The translations under genes were made by a program, and so were the position numbers. Positions 53,301 through 60,834 of a DNA stretch of 64,000 nucleotides are shown piece after piece; position 1 is the first letter of the stretch, and the number at the start of each line of letters is the position of its first letter. The stretch spans positions 12,601 through 76,600 of the forward strand of contig JBPOHE010000014.1 of assembly GCA_052035915.1 (NCBI GenBank). Reading direction: 5' to 3'. The stretch is from JBPOHE01 sp052035915 (GTDB taxonomy: Bacteria > Pseudomonadota > Gammaproteobacteria > Chromatiales > Chromatiaceae). The notes below the pieces were generated by a model. That model worked only from the letters and a program-made list of their open reading frames with translations, had not been told where the DNA came from and made no database searches.

Positions 53301-54071
53301 CTCCATTTTCTGCGGGAACAGCGGCGCTTGGAGGTCGAACAGGATGAGGCCGTCGCCACCGCGGTCGAGCAGTGGAAGGCGCGGGAACTGCGACTGTGCG
53401 CCGAATCCGACGTCGTCTATTTCCCCTCGCGGGTGGAGACCGAGCTGCTGAGTGGGTTGTTGCCCGGCAAGACCATCAAGACCATCCCCGCTTATATCTT
53501 CGATGAGGATCCCCCCCAGCGGTTGGACTTCGGGGATCGTAGCGGCCTTCTTTTCGTCGGTGGCTTCGGCCATCCGCCCAATGCCCAGGCGGTGCGCTAT
53601 TTTCTTGCCGAGGTTTTCCCTCTCGTCCGCGCCGCCAACGACCGCATCCTTTTCCATGTGGTCGGCTCCAAGGTACCTAACTGGCTAAGCCGTGCCGTCG
53701 AGCCCAATCTTAAGGTTTGGGGCTATGTGAGCGACGCAAAACTGACCGAACTCTATCGGAGCGTACGCTTGGTGGTGGTCCCCCTGCTGTACGGCGCCGG
53801 TGTCAAGGGCAAGGTGATCGAGGCCCTCTACCACGGCGTGCCCGTGGTGACGACACCCATCGGGGCCGAGGGCCTGCCCGAGGCGGAGTTGGTGTTGCGG
53901 ATCGCCGCTGGCCCTCAAGAACTCGCCCAGGCCGTACTGGAACTCTATGAGGCCGAACGCGAGTTGGCGGATTTCCCAGAACGCAGCCGAGCCTATATCC
54001 GCCGCTATTTCAGCACCCAGAGCGCCATGGCGGCGATCGCTGGGGATCTTGCCTTCGGATTGGAGACTTAA
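50343..54071 (+). CDS. Sulfotransferase, coiled coil, GT2 and GT4 fusion protein
   Basis: A 1242-residue multidomain enzyme. Residues 1-230: sulfotransferase-like, with PAPS-binding P-loop LGMHRSGTSL at 18-27 and YAVKDPRLCLLLPFW. Residues about 285-465: long charged coiled coil with a repeated DKDAQ-x-E unit (FFGSLLRDKDAQLERAL, YFSSLLQDKDAQMERLV). Residues about 605-850: GT2 glycosyltransferase (LSIIIPVYNQWTYT, LADDHSSD, FLNNDTQVREGW, CEDSDLAFEARRRGY). Residues about 870-1240: GT4-like transferase with GAGVKGKVIEALYHGVPVV near 1150. The likely role is synthesis and sulfation of the surface glycan exported by the neighbouring Wzm/Wzt. Start ATG 50343 or 50349; no strong SD. Confidence 0.88.
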   Translation: MPMNSKGEPGRRLLVLVLGMHRSGTSLITKAVEAAGADLGGNLMPAGPDNPKGFWEDMDVYRLNEAVFEAFNMRWDTLTLLPCADFHAPRLGQLAREAAELLKQRFTATRVYAVKDPRLCLLLPFWLEVADGLGIQCRFVVSARDPTEVAASLQKRNGFDLDLGRRLWLTHNYLILRRLIDRPEPKIVVAYKSMLSHPEQELARLKPFVQERRRGRQGDVADFIAGFVDPGLCHHDSSEMASPLWDSNITALHQCLQKMAIEGWSADLVRETLRGWDTDRLEAENYWLQLALFRREREAMEKAHSTERERLRQSGEEQARRLEEERLIREQERQRWERERTEARDFFGSLLRDKDAQLERALAEEKRYFSSLLQDKDAQMERLVQESALRLVALAEQQRSEIQQLRLAHEGQVDAMVQQQRAMIEGHQRDLGNLHHVIAGLQETTGRYARDIQVLRDWHRQIQDSAQQLFRSLRWRVGAMLALPFARQPTALDHILKLGEDFRFWTAGHDGIPLPTAAPAASGEASLATLLRAMLSHPGKVLDLVSGQRIKNFWITLFQQDAETRRLIFRYYIDLIRGREVSPVREPVPEPVANELRGILQVPCAAEPVLSIIIPVYNQWTYTRACLESLVRACRTPTYEVILADDHSSDETIDAERLCPGLRVLRSQENLGFLRNCNQAAQRARGQFLVFLNNDTQVREGWLESLYQLMQGDERIAIAGSKLVYPDGTLQEAGGILWNDGSAWNYGRHGDPDASEYNYVKEVDYISGASLMVRRSFWEEAGGFDARFAPAYCEDSDLAFEARRRGYRVMYQPASEVVHFEGQSHGQSLEEGIKQYQVVNGERFVEKWGQILAAEHFPNGRHVFLARDRSRAKPHMLYVDHYVPHFDQDAGSRTAYQYLKLFRALGIQVTFLGDNFHRHEPYTSALQALGIEVLYGPGYAADWKNWFQERGEYFDYVFLNRPHIAEKYIAWMRRHSPAKIFYYGHDLHFLREQRRLEVEQDEAVATAVEQWKARELRLCAESDVVYFPSRVETELLSGLLPGKTIKTIPAYIFDEDPPQRLDFGDRSGLLFVGGFGHPPNAQAVRYFLAEVFPLVRAANDRILFHVVGSKVPNWLSRAVEPNLKVWGYVSDAKLTELYRSVRLVVVPLLYGAGVKGKVIEALYHGVPVVTTPIGAEGLPEAELVLRIAAGPQELAQAVLELYEAERELADFPERSRAYIRRYFSTQSAMAAIAGDLAFGLET

Positions 54072-54074
54072 AGT

Positions 54075-55121
54075 ATGGCGAGACCGATATTTCGGGCCAA
54101 GGCGCCGCTGAGGCTGGGGCTCGGCGGTGGCGGCAGCGATATCGTCGACTACTCCTCCCAGTTCGGCGGGGCGGTAATCAATGCCACCATCTCCATGTAC
54201 GCCCATGCCACCCTGGAACCCCTCGACAACGGGCGCGTGGAGCTGTGTTGCGCCGACCGGGCTATCTCACGGACCTATGTCGCCGATGGGCCGCTCGAAG
54301 ATGACAGGGATGGCGAGATGAAACTCTTGATAGGCGTCTATAACCGCATGATGCGGGACTATGCCGGCCAGCACCTGGCCTGCCGCTTGACGACCTATGT
54401 GGACGCCCCGCCAGGCTCCGGACTGGGTTCCTCCTCGACCCTGGTGGTCGCCATTATCGGCGTGTTCGCCGAATGGCTGCGGCTACCTCTGGGGGAATAC
54501 GATATCGCCCGTCTGGCCTATGACATCGAGCGCGTCGATCTGGGTCTTTCCGGCGGCAAGCAGGACCAGTTCGCCGCCACCTTCGGCGGCTACAACTTCA
54601 TGGAGTTCAATCGCGACGGCAGCGTCCTGGTCAATCCGTTGCGCATCAAGGACAGCATCAGATCCGAGCTGGAACATTGCCTGCTGTTGCTGAACACCAC
54701 CGTCAGCCGTGATTCCGCCCACATCATCGACACCCAGAAACAGGCGGTGCAACTGGGCCACGCCGAGCGCATCGAGGCCCTGCACCGGGTTAAGGACTGG
54801 GCTTTCCAGGTCAAGAAAGGGCTGCTCACCGGGGATCTCGACCTCATGGGCCAGGCCCTGCATAGTGGCTGGGAAAACAAGAAGAAGAGTTCTGATCGTA
54901 TCTCCAACGCGCAGATCGATACCCTCTACGCCACCGCCCTCGAAGCCGGGGCCCGCGGCGGCAAGCTTACCGGCGCCGGCGGCGGTGGGTTCATGTTGTT
55001 CTATTGCCCGGGCAACAGTCGCTATCGGGTGATGGAGGCCCTGGGTTCATTCACTGTCGTCTTCACCAAGTATCAGTTTGTCAATGCCGGTTTGGTCTCC
55101 TGGAGCGCGCTCTATGATTGA
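54075..55121 (+). CDS. hddA: D-glycero-alpha-D-manno-heptose-7-phosphate kinase (GHMP)
   Basis: A 348-residue GHMP kinase. N-terminal FRAKAPLRLGLGGGGSD, ATP motif APPGSGLGSSSTLVVA (residues 111-126), FGGYNFMEFNRDG, and C-terminal KLTGAGGGGFMLFYC fit HddA. It phosphorylates heptose 7-phosphate at C1 in the GDP-D-glycero-alpha-D-manno-heptose route; the other steps are encoded next door (GmhA, GmhB, HddC), which supports this over other GHMP kinases. It starts three bases after the fusion glycosyltransferase stop and overlaps gmhA by 8 bp. Confidence 0.93.
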   Translation: MARPIFRAKAPLRLGLGGGGSDIVDYSSQFGGAVINATISMYAHATLEPLDNGRVELCCADRAISRTYVADGPLEDDRDGEMKLLIGVYNRMMRDYAGQHLACRLTTYVDAPPGSGLGSSSTLVVAIIGVFAEWLRLPLGEYDIARLAYDIERVDLGLSGGKQDQFAATFGGYNFMEFNRDGSVLVNPLRIKDSIRSELEHCLLLLNTTVSRDSAHIIDTQKQAVQLGHAERIEALHRVKDWAFQVKKGLLTGDLDLMGQALHSGWENKKKSSDRISNAQIDTLYATALEAGARGGKLTGAGGGGFMLFYCPGNSRYRVMEALGSFTVVFTKYQFVNAGLVSWSALYD

Positions 55122-55701
55122 CATAGCACTCAGAATCCGCCAATCCGCGGCGATTCTACTGGCCTTGAGCCTAGACGAGGGCCTCCGGCAGGCCCTGGAG
55201 CGGGCCGTCGGCGTCTGTGTCGCGGCCCTGGATCAAGGAGGCAAGATCCTCTTCTGCGGCAACGGTGGCAGCGCCGCCGACGCCCAGCATCTGGCGGCGG
55301 AACTCAGCGGTCGCTTTTATTTCGACCGTTCCCCTCTCTATGCCGAGGCCCTGCATACCAACACCTCCTACCTGACGGCGGTAGCCAACGACTATGGTTA
55401 TGAGCAGGTGTTCAGCCGCCAGATCGCCGCCAAGGGACGGCGAGGAGATGTTCTCATCGGTATCTCTACCTCCGGTAACTCCCCCAATGTCGTTCTGGCC
55501 ATGGAGACCGCGGCCCGGATCGGCCTGACCCGCATCGCCATGACCGGCCAATCCGGCGGTCGCATGGCCGCCCTGGCCGACATTTTGCTCGCCGTGCCCT
55601 CGACAGACACCCCCCGTATCCAGGAATCCCATATCCTCCTGGGTCATATCCTTTGCGAGGCCATCGAGGCGACCCTGTTCCCGCCGGGTTCCGGGAGGTG
55701 A
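55114..55701 (+). CDS. gmhA: Sedoheptulose-7-phosphate isomerase
   Basis: A 195-residue SIS-domain enzyme that turns sedoheptulose 7-phosphate into D-glycero-D-manno-heptose 7-phosphate, the first step of heptose activation. FCGNGGSAADAQH (48-60) holds the phosphate loop and a zinc His; Glu63 in AAELSGRF and ISTSGNSPN (118-126) complete the site, with RIQESHILLGH near the C-terminus. ATG 55114 overlaps hddA; the stop overlaps the next gene (GTGA). Confidence 0.95.
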   Translation: MIDIALRIRQSAAILLALSLDEGLRQALERAVGVCVAALDQGGKILFCGNGGSAADAQHLAAELSGRFYFDRSPLYAEALHTNTSYLTAVANDYGYEQVFSRQIAAKGRRGDVLIGISTSGNSPNVVLAMETAARIGLTRIAMTGQSGGRMAALADILLAVPSTDTPRIQESHILLGHILCEAIEATLFPPGSGR

Positions 55702-56891
55702 TCCGTCAGGCCGTGATCCTCGCCGGCGGCCAAGGGACCCGCCTGGGAGAGCTGACCCGGCAGATCGCCAAGCCGGTCATCGAAGTGGCCGGTGAGCCTT
55801 TTCTCGGTCATTTGCTGTGGAACCTGGGTCGACAAGGTATCCGCGATCTCGTCCTGGCCGTCGGTCATCGCCATGAGACCGTGCGCGCCGCCATCGGCGC
55901 TGGGCATCGCTGGGGGGTAAAGGTCGATTATGTGCTCGAAACCCAACCCCTCGGCACCGGCGGTGGCCTGCGCCACTGCGCCCCACTCTTACAGGATGAA
56001 TTTCTTGTCCTCAACGGCGACAGCCTCTTCGATATCAATTATCTGGATCTCGCCCTCCAGCTAAAGAAGGGACAGGAAGGCGCCCTGGCCCTACGTTGGT
56101 TGGAAGACAGCGGTCGTTATGGGGCGGTGCGGTTGCAGGGAGAAACTATCCACGGCTTCGCGGAAAAGGGCGGCAGGGGGGCCGGGGCGATTAACGGTGG
56201 TGTCTATGTCTGTCGGCGGAGTCTGCTTGATCGACTCCCCGAAGGTCCCTCCTCGTTGGAGCGGGATCTTTTTCCCGGCCTGGCGGCCAAGGGGACACTC
56301 GGCGGCAAGGTCTACCAGGGGATGTTCATCGACATCGGCGTGCCGGAGGATCTGGCTCGCTCCCAGGAGCTATTGGCCGCCTGGAGACGCAAAGCGGCTG
56401 TCTTCTTCGACCGCGACGGTGTCATCAATATCGATCACGGTTATGTCCATACACCTGAAAACTTTCACTGGATCCAGGGGGCCATCGAGGCGGTGAAGCT
56501 CGCCAACGACCTGGGCTATCTGGCGATTCTCATCACCAACCAGGCGGGCATCGCCCGAGGTTATTACGAGGAAGCGGCCTTCCGCTCCTTGATGGACTGG
56601 GTCGAGGAGGAACTCCGGCGCCATGGCGCCCATTTCGACGCCGTCTATTTCTGTCCTCACCATCCCACCGCCGGGCAGGGCGAGTACCGAATCCAGTGCG
56701 ATTGTCGCAAGCCGGCCCCGGGACTGATCCTGCGGGCGGCGAGGGAATGGTCCATCGAGCTTGAAAATAGTTTCTTCATCGGCGACAAGGAAAGCGATCT
56801 GGCCGCGGCCCGCGCCGCCGGGGTGGCTCCTGTCCTCTTTACCGATCAACACAATCTGCTTGCGCTGATCGAGCCCTACTTGCGCCGGTAA
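55698..56891 (+). CDS. HddC nucleotidyltransferase - GmhB phosphatase fusion
   Basis: A 397-residue fusion of the last two steps of the pathway. Residues 1-228: sugar nucleotidyltransferase with VILAGGQGTRLGELT (6-20), FLVLNGDSLFDIN and FIDIGVPEDL, matching HddC, which adds GMP to heptose 1-phosphate. Residues 232-395: HAD phosphatase of the GmhB type (FFDRDGVINIDHGYV, ITNQAGIARGYY, zinc loop with CPHHP and CDCRKP, FIGDKESDLAAARAAG), which removes the 7-phosphate. Start GTG 55698 overlaps the gmhA stop. With HddA and GmhA the full GDP-heptose pathway is encoded here in three genes. Confidence 0.92.
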   Translation: MIRQAVILAGGQGTRLGELTRQIAKPVIEVAGEPFLGHLLWNLGRQGIRDLVLAVGHRHETVRAAIGAGHRWGVKVDYVLETQPLGTGGGLRHCAPLLQDEFLVLNGDSLFDINYLDLALQLKKGQEGALALRWLEDSGRYGAVRLQGETIHGFAEKGGRGAGAINGGVYVCRRSLLDRLPEGPSSLERDLFPGLAAKGTLGGKVYQGMFIDIGVPEDLARSQELLAAWRRKAAVFFDRDGVINIDHGYVHTPENFHWIQGAIEAVKLANDLGYLAILITNQAGIARGYYEEAAFRSLMDWVEEELRRHGAHFDAVYFCPHHPTAGQGEYRIQCDCRKPAPGLILRAAREWSIELENSFFIGDKESDLAAARAAGVAPVLFTDQHNLLALIEPYLRR

Positions 56892-56893
56892 TC

Positions 56894-57009
56894 GCTCTCC
56901 GTTCGCGGCCGGCCTTCTGTTCTCTTGGAAAGAACAATAGCTCTATAAAGTGCTAGATTGTTCTTAAAATAAGAACAGAAAAGGAGCATTTTCAGTCAAT
57001 GCCCGGAGC
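56894..57009 (+). repeat. REPIN/MITE-like dispersed element, copy 6
   Basis: Right end TGCCCGGAGC (57000-57009) is perfect; the left end (GCTCTCCG at 56894) is worn and lies next to the stop of the HddC-GmhB gene. Palindromes TGTTCTCTTGGAAAGAACA and TTGTTCTTAAAATAAGAACAGA. GGAGCATTTTCAGTCAATG parallels copy 1. Confidence 0.75.
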
Positions 57010-57213
57010 GGCTTGGTGTGAATATGGATTCCTATTGGACCCTTCTCTCAGTAAAGGGTAGCCAAACCCGCCAGCGCTACAGAAACATCCCCCTGAATGG
57101 AAGTGCCAGACGCGCCGGGCAGAGTCAGGCCAGATCTTGAGGGGTATTTTCGCGATACAATGGCCAATAAATCACTACGACAAGAGCCCGGCCTAGATTT
57201 TGAGGGAGATGCC

Positions 57214-57558
57214 ATGACAAATTGCCTGTTTTGCAAAATGGTCAGCGGTGCCATCAAACCAGATGTGGTGTACGAGAATGCGGAGGTGCTGGCTTTCCGG
57301 GATCTGAATCCCCAGGCACCGACCCATATCCTGGTGATCCCGAAGCGTCATATCGCCACCCTCAATGACCTCGGCGAGGAGGACAGCGATCTGGTCGGCA
57401 AGCTCTTTCTGGCGGCCAAGGAAGTCGCCCGGCTCGCAGGGATCAACTCCTCGGGCTATCGCACCCTGGTCAATTGCAACGCGGAGGCCGGGCAGACGGT
57501 TTTCCATCTCCACCTTCACGTCCTCGGTGGACGGCAGATGCACTGGCCCCCGGGGTAG
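57214..57558 (+). CDS. hinT: HIT family protein (HinT-like nucleotide hydrolase)
   Basis: A 114-residue histidine-triad protein that hydrolyses purine nucleoside phosphoramidates. The N-terminal CLFCKMVSG, the PTHILVIPKRHI strand and the catalytic triad text FHLHLHVLGGRQM are all present at usual spacing. ATG 57214 follows GAGGGAG; upstream in-frame residues to 57097 are not family-like. Single-gene unit. Confidence 0.95.
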   Translation: MTNCLFCKMVSGAIKPDVVYENAEVLAFRDLNPQAPTHILVIPKRHIATLNDLGEEDSDLVGKLFLAAKEVARLAGINSSGYRTLVNCNAEAGQTVFHLHLHVLGGRQMHWPPG

Positions 57559-57623
57559 GGCCGGAACACCCCGAGGAAGTCCTGCCGCCTATCCATTCAC
57601 ATCGGGTTCGCACTAGCGGCGGC

Positions 57624-57653
57624 TTGATTTGATTCAAACCAAAAGGTTATAAA
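57624..57653 (+). promoter_or_regulatory. Candidate sigma-70 promoter for minC
   Basis: TTGATT (57624-57629) and TATAAA (57648-57653) are 18 bp apart, about 120 bp before minC. The -35 region also overlaps TTGATTTGATTCAA, a weak FNR-like palindrome that may be coincidental. Confidence 0.5.
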
Positions 57654-57774
57654 TAGCGGATTCATAAGGATCTCAGAGGCTGGCGGAAGCGATCTCCGTA
57701 AGGGGATCGGGCCGCTGGATCAGTAAGCCGCCAGCCAAGGATCATTTTTTACTACCGGATTTGAACGAGCCTTC

Positions 57775-58542
57775 ATGCCAGCCTCAAGTTCCGCTCGGGC
57801 AGTGGAAAACGCCTTCGAGTTGAAAGCCAGATCTTTCACCCTGCCGACCATGCGGCTACTCAGCACGGATATGGATCTGATATCCGATACCCTGGCGGCC
57901 AAAGTACGTCAGGCCCCGGAATTTTTCCGTAATATGCCGGTGGTGATCGACGTAGAGGAACTCGCCCAAACCGATGTGGAGGTGGATTTTCCTTTACTGG
58001 TGGGTTTGTTGCGGGGCTACTCGATGATCCCGGTCGGAGTACGCGGTGGGAATTCACGCTTGAATGCCGCGGCCTTGGTGATGGAATTGGCCGTGATGTC
58101 TTCACCTCGTCCGGTGGCGAATGCCCAGCCGGTCGCCACGCAGGGCGGCCAGCAATCCGCTGTCGAGTCGCGGCCCTCGCCTCCAGCGGCCTCGCCACCA
58201 CCGCCGTCGTCCGTAGGCAGTAAGTTAGTCAACCGGCATGTCCGTTCCGGGCAACGGGTCTATGCCCAGGGTGGCGATCTGATTGTCGCCGCTTCGGTGA
58301 GTCCTGGGGCCGAGGTGTTGGCTGACGGTAATATTCATGTGTATGGGACCTTGCGGGGTCGTGCCATGGCGGGGGTGAAGGGAGATGCCGAGGCACGGAT
58401 CTTCTGCCATAACCTACAGGCAGAACTGGTTTCCATAGCCGGTCATTACCGCCTCAGCGAATCCTTTCGGACCGAAGAAATCGGGCGACCGGTCCAGGTC
58501 TATCTGCAGGAACGCAAACTTATCATCGAGTCCTTGCTGTAA
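57775..58542 (+). CDS. minC: Septum site-determining protein MinC
   Basis: A 255-residue division inhibitor that blocks FtsZ polymers near the poles. The N-terminal domain (FELKARSFTLPTMRLLSTD, then MPVVIDVEEL) contacts FtsZ; after a Pro-rich linker the C-terminal beta-helix has VRSGQRVYAQGGDLIVAA, GAEVLADGNIHVYGTLRGRAMAG and RIFCHNLQAELVSIAGHYR, which bind MinD. Length matches proteobacterial MinC. First gene of minCDE. Confidence 0.95.
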   Translation: MPASSSARAVENAFELKARSFTLPTMRLLSTDMDLISDTLAAKVRQAPEFFRNMPVVIDVEELAQTDVEVDFPLLVGLLRGYSMIPVGVRGGNSRLNAAALVMELAVMSSPRPVANAQPVATQGGQQSAVESRPSPPAASPPPPSSVGSKLVNRHVRSGQRVYAQGGDLIVAASVSPGAEVLADGNIHVYGTLRGRAMAGVKGDAEARIFCHNLQAELVSIAGHYRLSESFRTEEIGRPVQVYLQERKLIIESLL

Positions 58543-58583
58543 AGGTTGAGCATTACTAATTTCCATTGGGGGAGGGTCGGGAT

Positions 58584-59393
58584 TTGGCACGCATCGTTGT
58601 AGTTACGTCCGGTAAGGGAGGCGTGGGCAAGACGACCACCGCGGCTTCTTTTGCCACAGGTCTGGCCTTACGTGGCAACCGAACGGTCGTCATCGATTTC
58701 GATGTCGGGCTGCGCAACCTCGATCTCATCATGGGTTGCGAACGGCGGGTGGTCTATGACTTCGTCAATGTGATCAACCGGGAGGCCAATCTCAATCAGG
58801 CATTGATCCGGGATAAGCGCTGCGAGGAACTTTTCATTCTGCCCGCCTCCCAGACCCGGGATAAAGAAGCGCTCACCAAGCAGGGGGTCGGGGCGGTGCT
58901 GGACGAGTTGTCCGAAACCTTCGAGTACATTGTCTGCGATTCCCCCGCCGGCATCGAACATGGGGCGACCATGGCGATGTATTTCGCCGATGACGCCATC
59001 GTGGTCACCAACCCGGAGGTCTCCTCGGTTCGGGATTCCGACCGCATGTTGGGCATCCTGGCCAGCAAGTCCCGCCGCGCGGAAAACAATCAGAATCCGA
59101 TCCGGGAGTATCTGTTGCTAAGCCGTTATTCCCCAAGCCGGGTGAAGCAGGGCGAGATGCTGAGCGTGGAAGACGTGCAGGAGATCCTTTCGGTCTATCT
59201 CCTGGGGGTCATCCCCGAGTCCAAGGCGGTGTTGAATGCGTCAAACCGGGGTGTGCCCGTGATCTTCGACAACGAGAGCGATGCCGGCCAGGCCTACGCC
59301 GATGTGGTTGGCCGCTATCTGGGTGAAGATCTTCCCCACCGATTCCTCGATATACAAAAAAAGGGCTTCCTTAGTCGCCTGTTCGGGGGATAA
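58584..59393 (+). CDS. minD: Septum site-determining ATPase MinD
   Basis: A 269-residue membrane ATPase recruiting MinC. TTG 58584 is the start because it gives the family text MARIVVVTSGKGGVGKTT and follows GGAGGG at 8 bases. The deviant Walker A is GKGGVGKTT; Walker B-like FDVGLRNLDL and CDSPAGIE follow. The C-terminal amphipathic helix (KKGFLSRLFGG) is the membrane-targeting sequence. minE starts three bases after the stop. Confidence 0.96.
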   Translation: MARIVVVTSGKGGVGKTTTAASFATGLALRGNRTVVIDFDVGLRNLDLIMGCERRVVYDFVNVINREANLNQALIRDKRCEELFILPASQTRDKEALTKQGVGAVLDELSETFEYIVCDSPAGIEHGATMAMYFADDAIVVTNPEVSSVRDSDRMLGILASKSRRAENNQNPIREYLLLSRYSPSRVKQGEMLSVEDVQEILSVYLLGVIPESKAVLNASNRGVPVIFDNESDAGQAYADVVGRYLGEDLPHRFLDIQKKGFLSRLFGG

Positions 59394-59395
59394 CC

Positions 59396-59686
59396 ATGGG
59401 ACTGCTCGATTATTTCCGTTCCCGTCGGCAGAACACCGCCGCCATCGCCAAAGAGCGTCTGCAGATCCTGGTAGCCCATGAGCGCGGCGAACGCTCCCGC
59501 CCATCCTATCTGCCGATGTTGCAGAAAGAGATTTTGGAGGTCATTCGGAAGTATGTTGCCGTGGACCAGGATGCAGTGACGGTGACCCTGGAGCAGGACG
59601 ACAACCGGGAGATCCTGGAACTCAATATCGTCTTGCCCGATCGCTCCGAACCCACGACAGGGAGCGGCTTTGTCGCCGTGCGCTGA
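59396..59686 (+). CDS. minE: Cell division topological specificity factor MinE
   Basis: A 96-residue regulator that drives pole-to-pole oscillation of MinCD. The N-terminal membrane segment LLDYFRS and the MinD-contact helix NTAAIAKERLQILVAHER are intact, followed by the dimerisation strand region LQKEILEVIRKYV. It is somewhat longer than the 88-residue E. coli protein at the C-terminus. Ends only 10 bp before the convergent dapE stop. Confidence 0.95.
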   Translation: MGLLDYFRSRRQNTAAIAKERLQILVAHERGERSRPSYLPMLQKEILEVIRKYVAVDQDAVTVTLEQDDNREILELNIVLPDRSEPTTGSGFVAVR

Positions 59687-59696
59687 GCCTGAGTCT

Positions 59697-60827
59697 TCAG
59701 GCCAGCAACCGCTCTAGAATCTTCCGATAAATGAGCGATAGCCGCTCCAGATCCTCGATAGCGACGCATTCGTCGATCTGGTGAATGGTGGCGTTCAAAG
59801 GGCCGAGTTCCGCTACCTGAGCCCCCATGAGAGCGATGAAACGTCCGTCCGAGGTGCCGCCCGAGGTGGAGAGTTCGGGCCGATAACCCAGCACCTGCTC
59901 AGTCGCCCAGCAACTTGCCTGGACCAGTTCTCCAACCGGGGTGAGAAAGGGATTTCCCGAGAGCTTCCACTCGATCTGGTAGTGCAATCCGATGGACTCC
60001 AGCAACTCGGTTACCCGACGGATCAGGGTGTTGGCATCGGTCTCGGAGGAAAAGCGAAAATTGAACCAGGCCTCCAACTCTCCCGGGATCACATTCTCAG
60101 CCCCCGTACCCATCTGGAGATTGGAGATCTGGAAACTGGTGGGGGGGAAGTAACTATTACCCTGATCCCAGACCTCGGCACACAGACGGGCCAATACTGG
60201 AGCCAAGGCGTGCAAAGGATTTCTGGCCAGGTGCGGATAGGCCACATGACCCTGTTTGCCGAGGAGGCGTAGCCTTCCACTGAGCGATCCTCGCCGGCCG
60301 TTTTTGATGGTGTCGGCGAGACGGTGTTGACTGGATGGCTCGCCAACCAGGCAATAGTCGATGCCTTCCCCTCTGGCCATCAGGGCCTCGACCACCTTGG
60401 CCGTGCCGTCGATGCTTGGCCCTTCTTCGTCGCTGGTGAGCAGAAAGCCTATCGAACCCCGATGTTTGGGATGATCGCGTAGGAAGTCCTCACAGGCCGT
60501 TACCATGGCGGCCAGACTGCCTTTCATGTCCGCCGCTCCGCGGCCATAGAGCAAACCGTCTCTGATCTGGGGAGCAAAAGGCGGAGAGGTCCAACGGTTC
60601 AGGGGGCCCGGCGGTACCACATCCGTGTGGCCGGCAAAGACGAAGACCGGACCTTGGGTGCCGCGACGCGCCCAGAGGTTGGTGACCTCACCGAAGATCA
60701 TGGGCTCGCAGCGAAAACCCTGTCGTTCGAGACGTTCCTGAATCAGTGGCTGGCAGCCGGCGTCCGCCGGCGTGACCGATGGACGACCGATCAGATCGAG
60801 GGCGAGCCAAAGGGTAGGGGAGGGCAT
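59697..60827 (-). CDS. dapE: Succinyl-diaminopimelate desuccinylase
   Basis: A 376-residue di-zinc M20 peptidase-like enzyme that releases LL-diaminopimelate in lysine and cell-wall synthesis. GHTDVVPPG, GRGAADMKGSLAAMV and LTSDEEGPSIDG carry the zinc and catalytic residues; the dimerisation domain lies in the middle. Its start is 7 bp after the dapD stop in the operon dapC-dapD-dapE. It converges with minE. Confidence 0.95.
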   Translation of the reverse strand: MPSPTLWLALDLIGRPSVTPADAGCQPLIQERLERQGFRCEPMIFGEVTNLWARRGTQGPVFVFAGHTDVVPPGPLNRWTSPPFAPQIRDGLLYGRGAADMKGSLAAMVTACEDFLRDHPKHRGSIGFLLTSDEEGPSIDGTAKVVEALMARGEGIDYCLVGEPSSQHRLADTIKNGRRGSLSGRLRLLGKQGHVAYPHLARNPLHALAPVLARLCAEVWDQGNSYFPPTSFQISNLQMGTGAENVIPGELEAWFNFRFSSETDANTLIRRVTELLESIGLHYQIEWKLSGNPFLTPVGELVQASCWATEQVLGYRPELSTSGGTSDGRFIALMGAQVAELGPLNATIHQIDECVAIEDLERLSLIYRKILERLLA

Positions 60828-60834
60828 CCTGGAA

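Noticed and set aside
4044..57009. GTTCT/AGAAC palindromes as a dispersed transcription-factor operator (for example LexA-like)
   Set aside because: LexA sites have a different orientation or spacing of GTTC/GAAC. The shared ends, fixed length and both orientations fit a mobile repeat better, and three copies lie at gene ends rather than promoters.
57624..57637. FNR box upstream of minC
   Set aside because: The palindrome TTGATTTGATTCAA overlaps a good -35 element and min genes are not known to be oxygen-regulated; likely chance.
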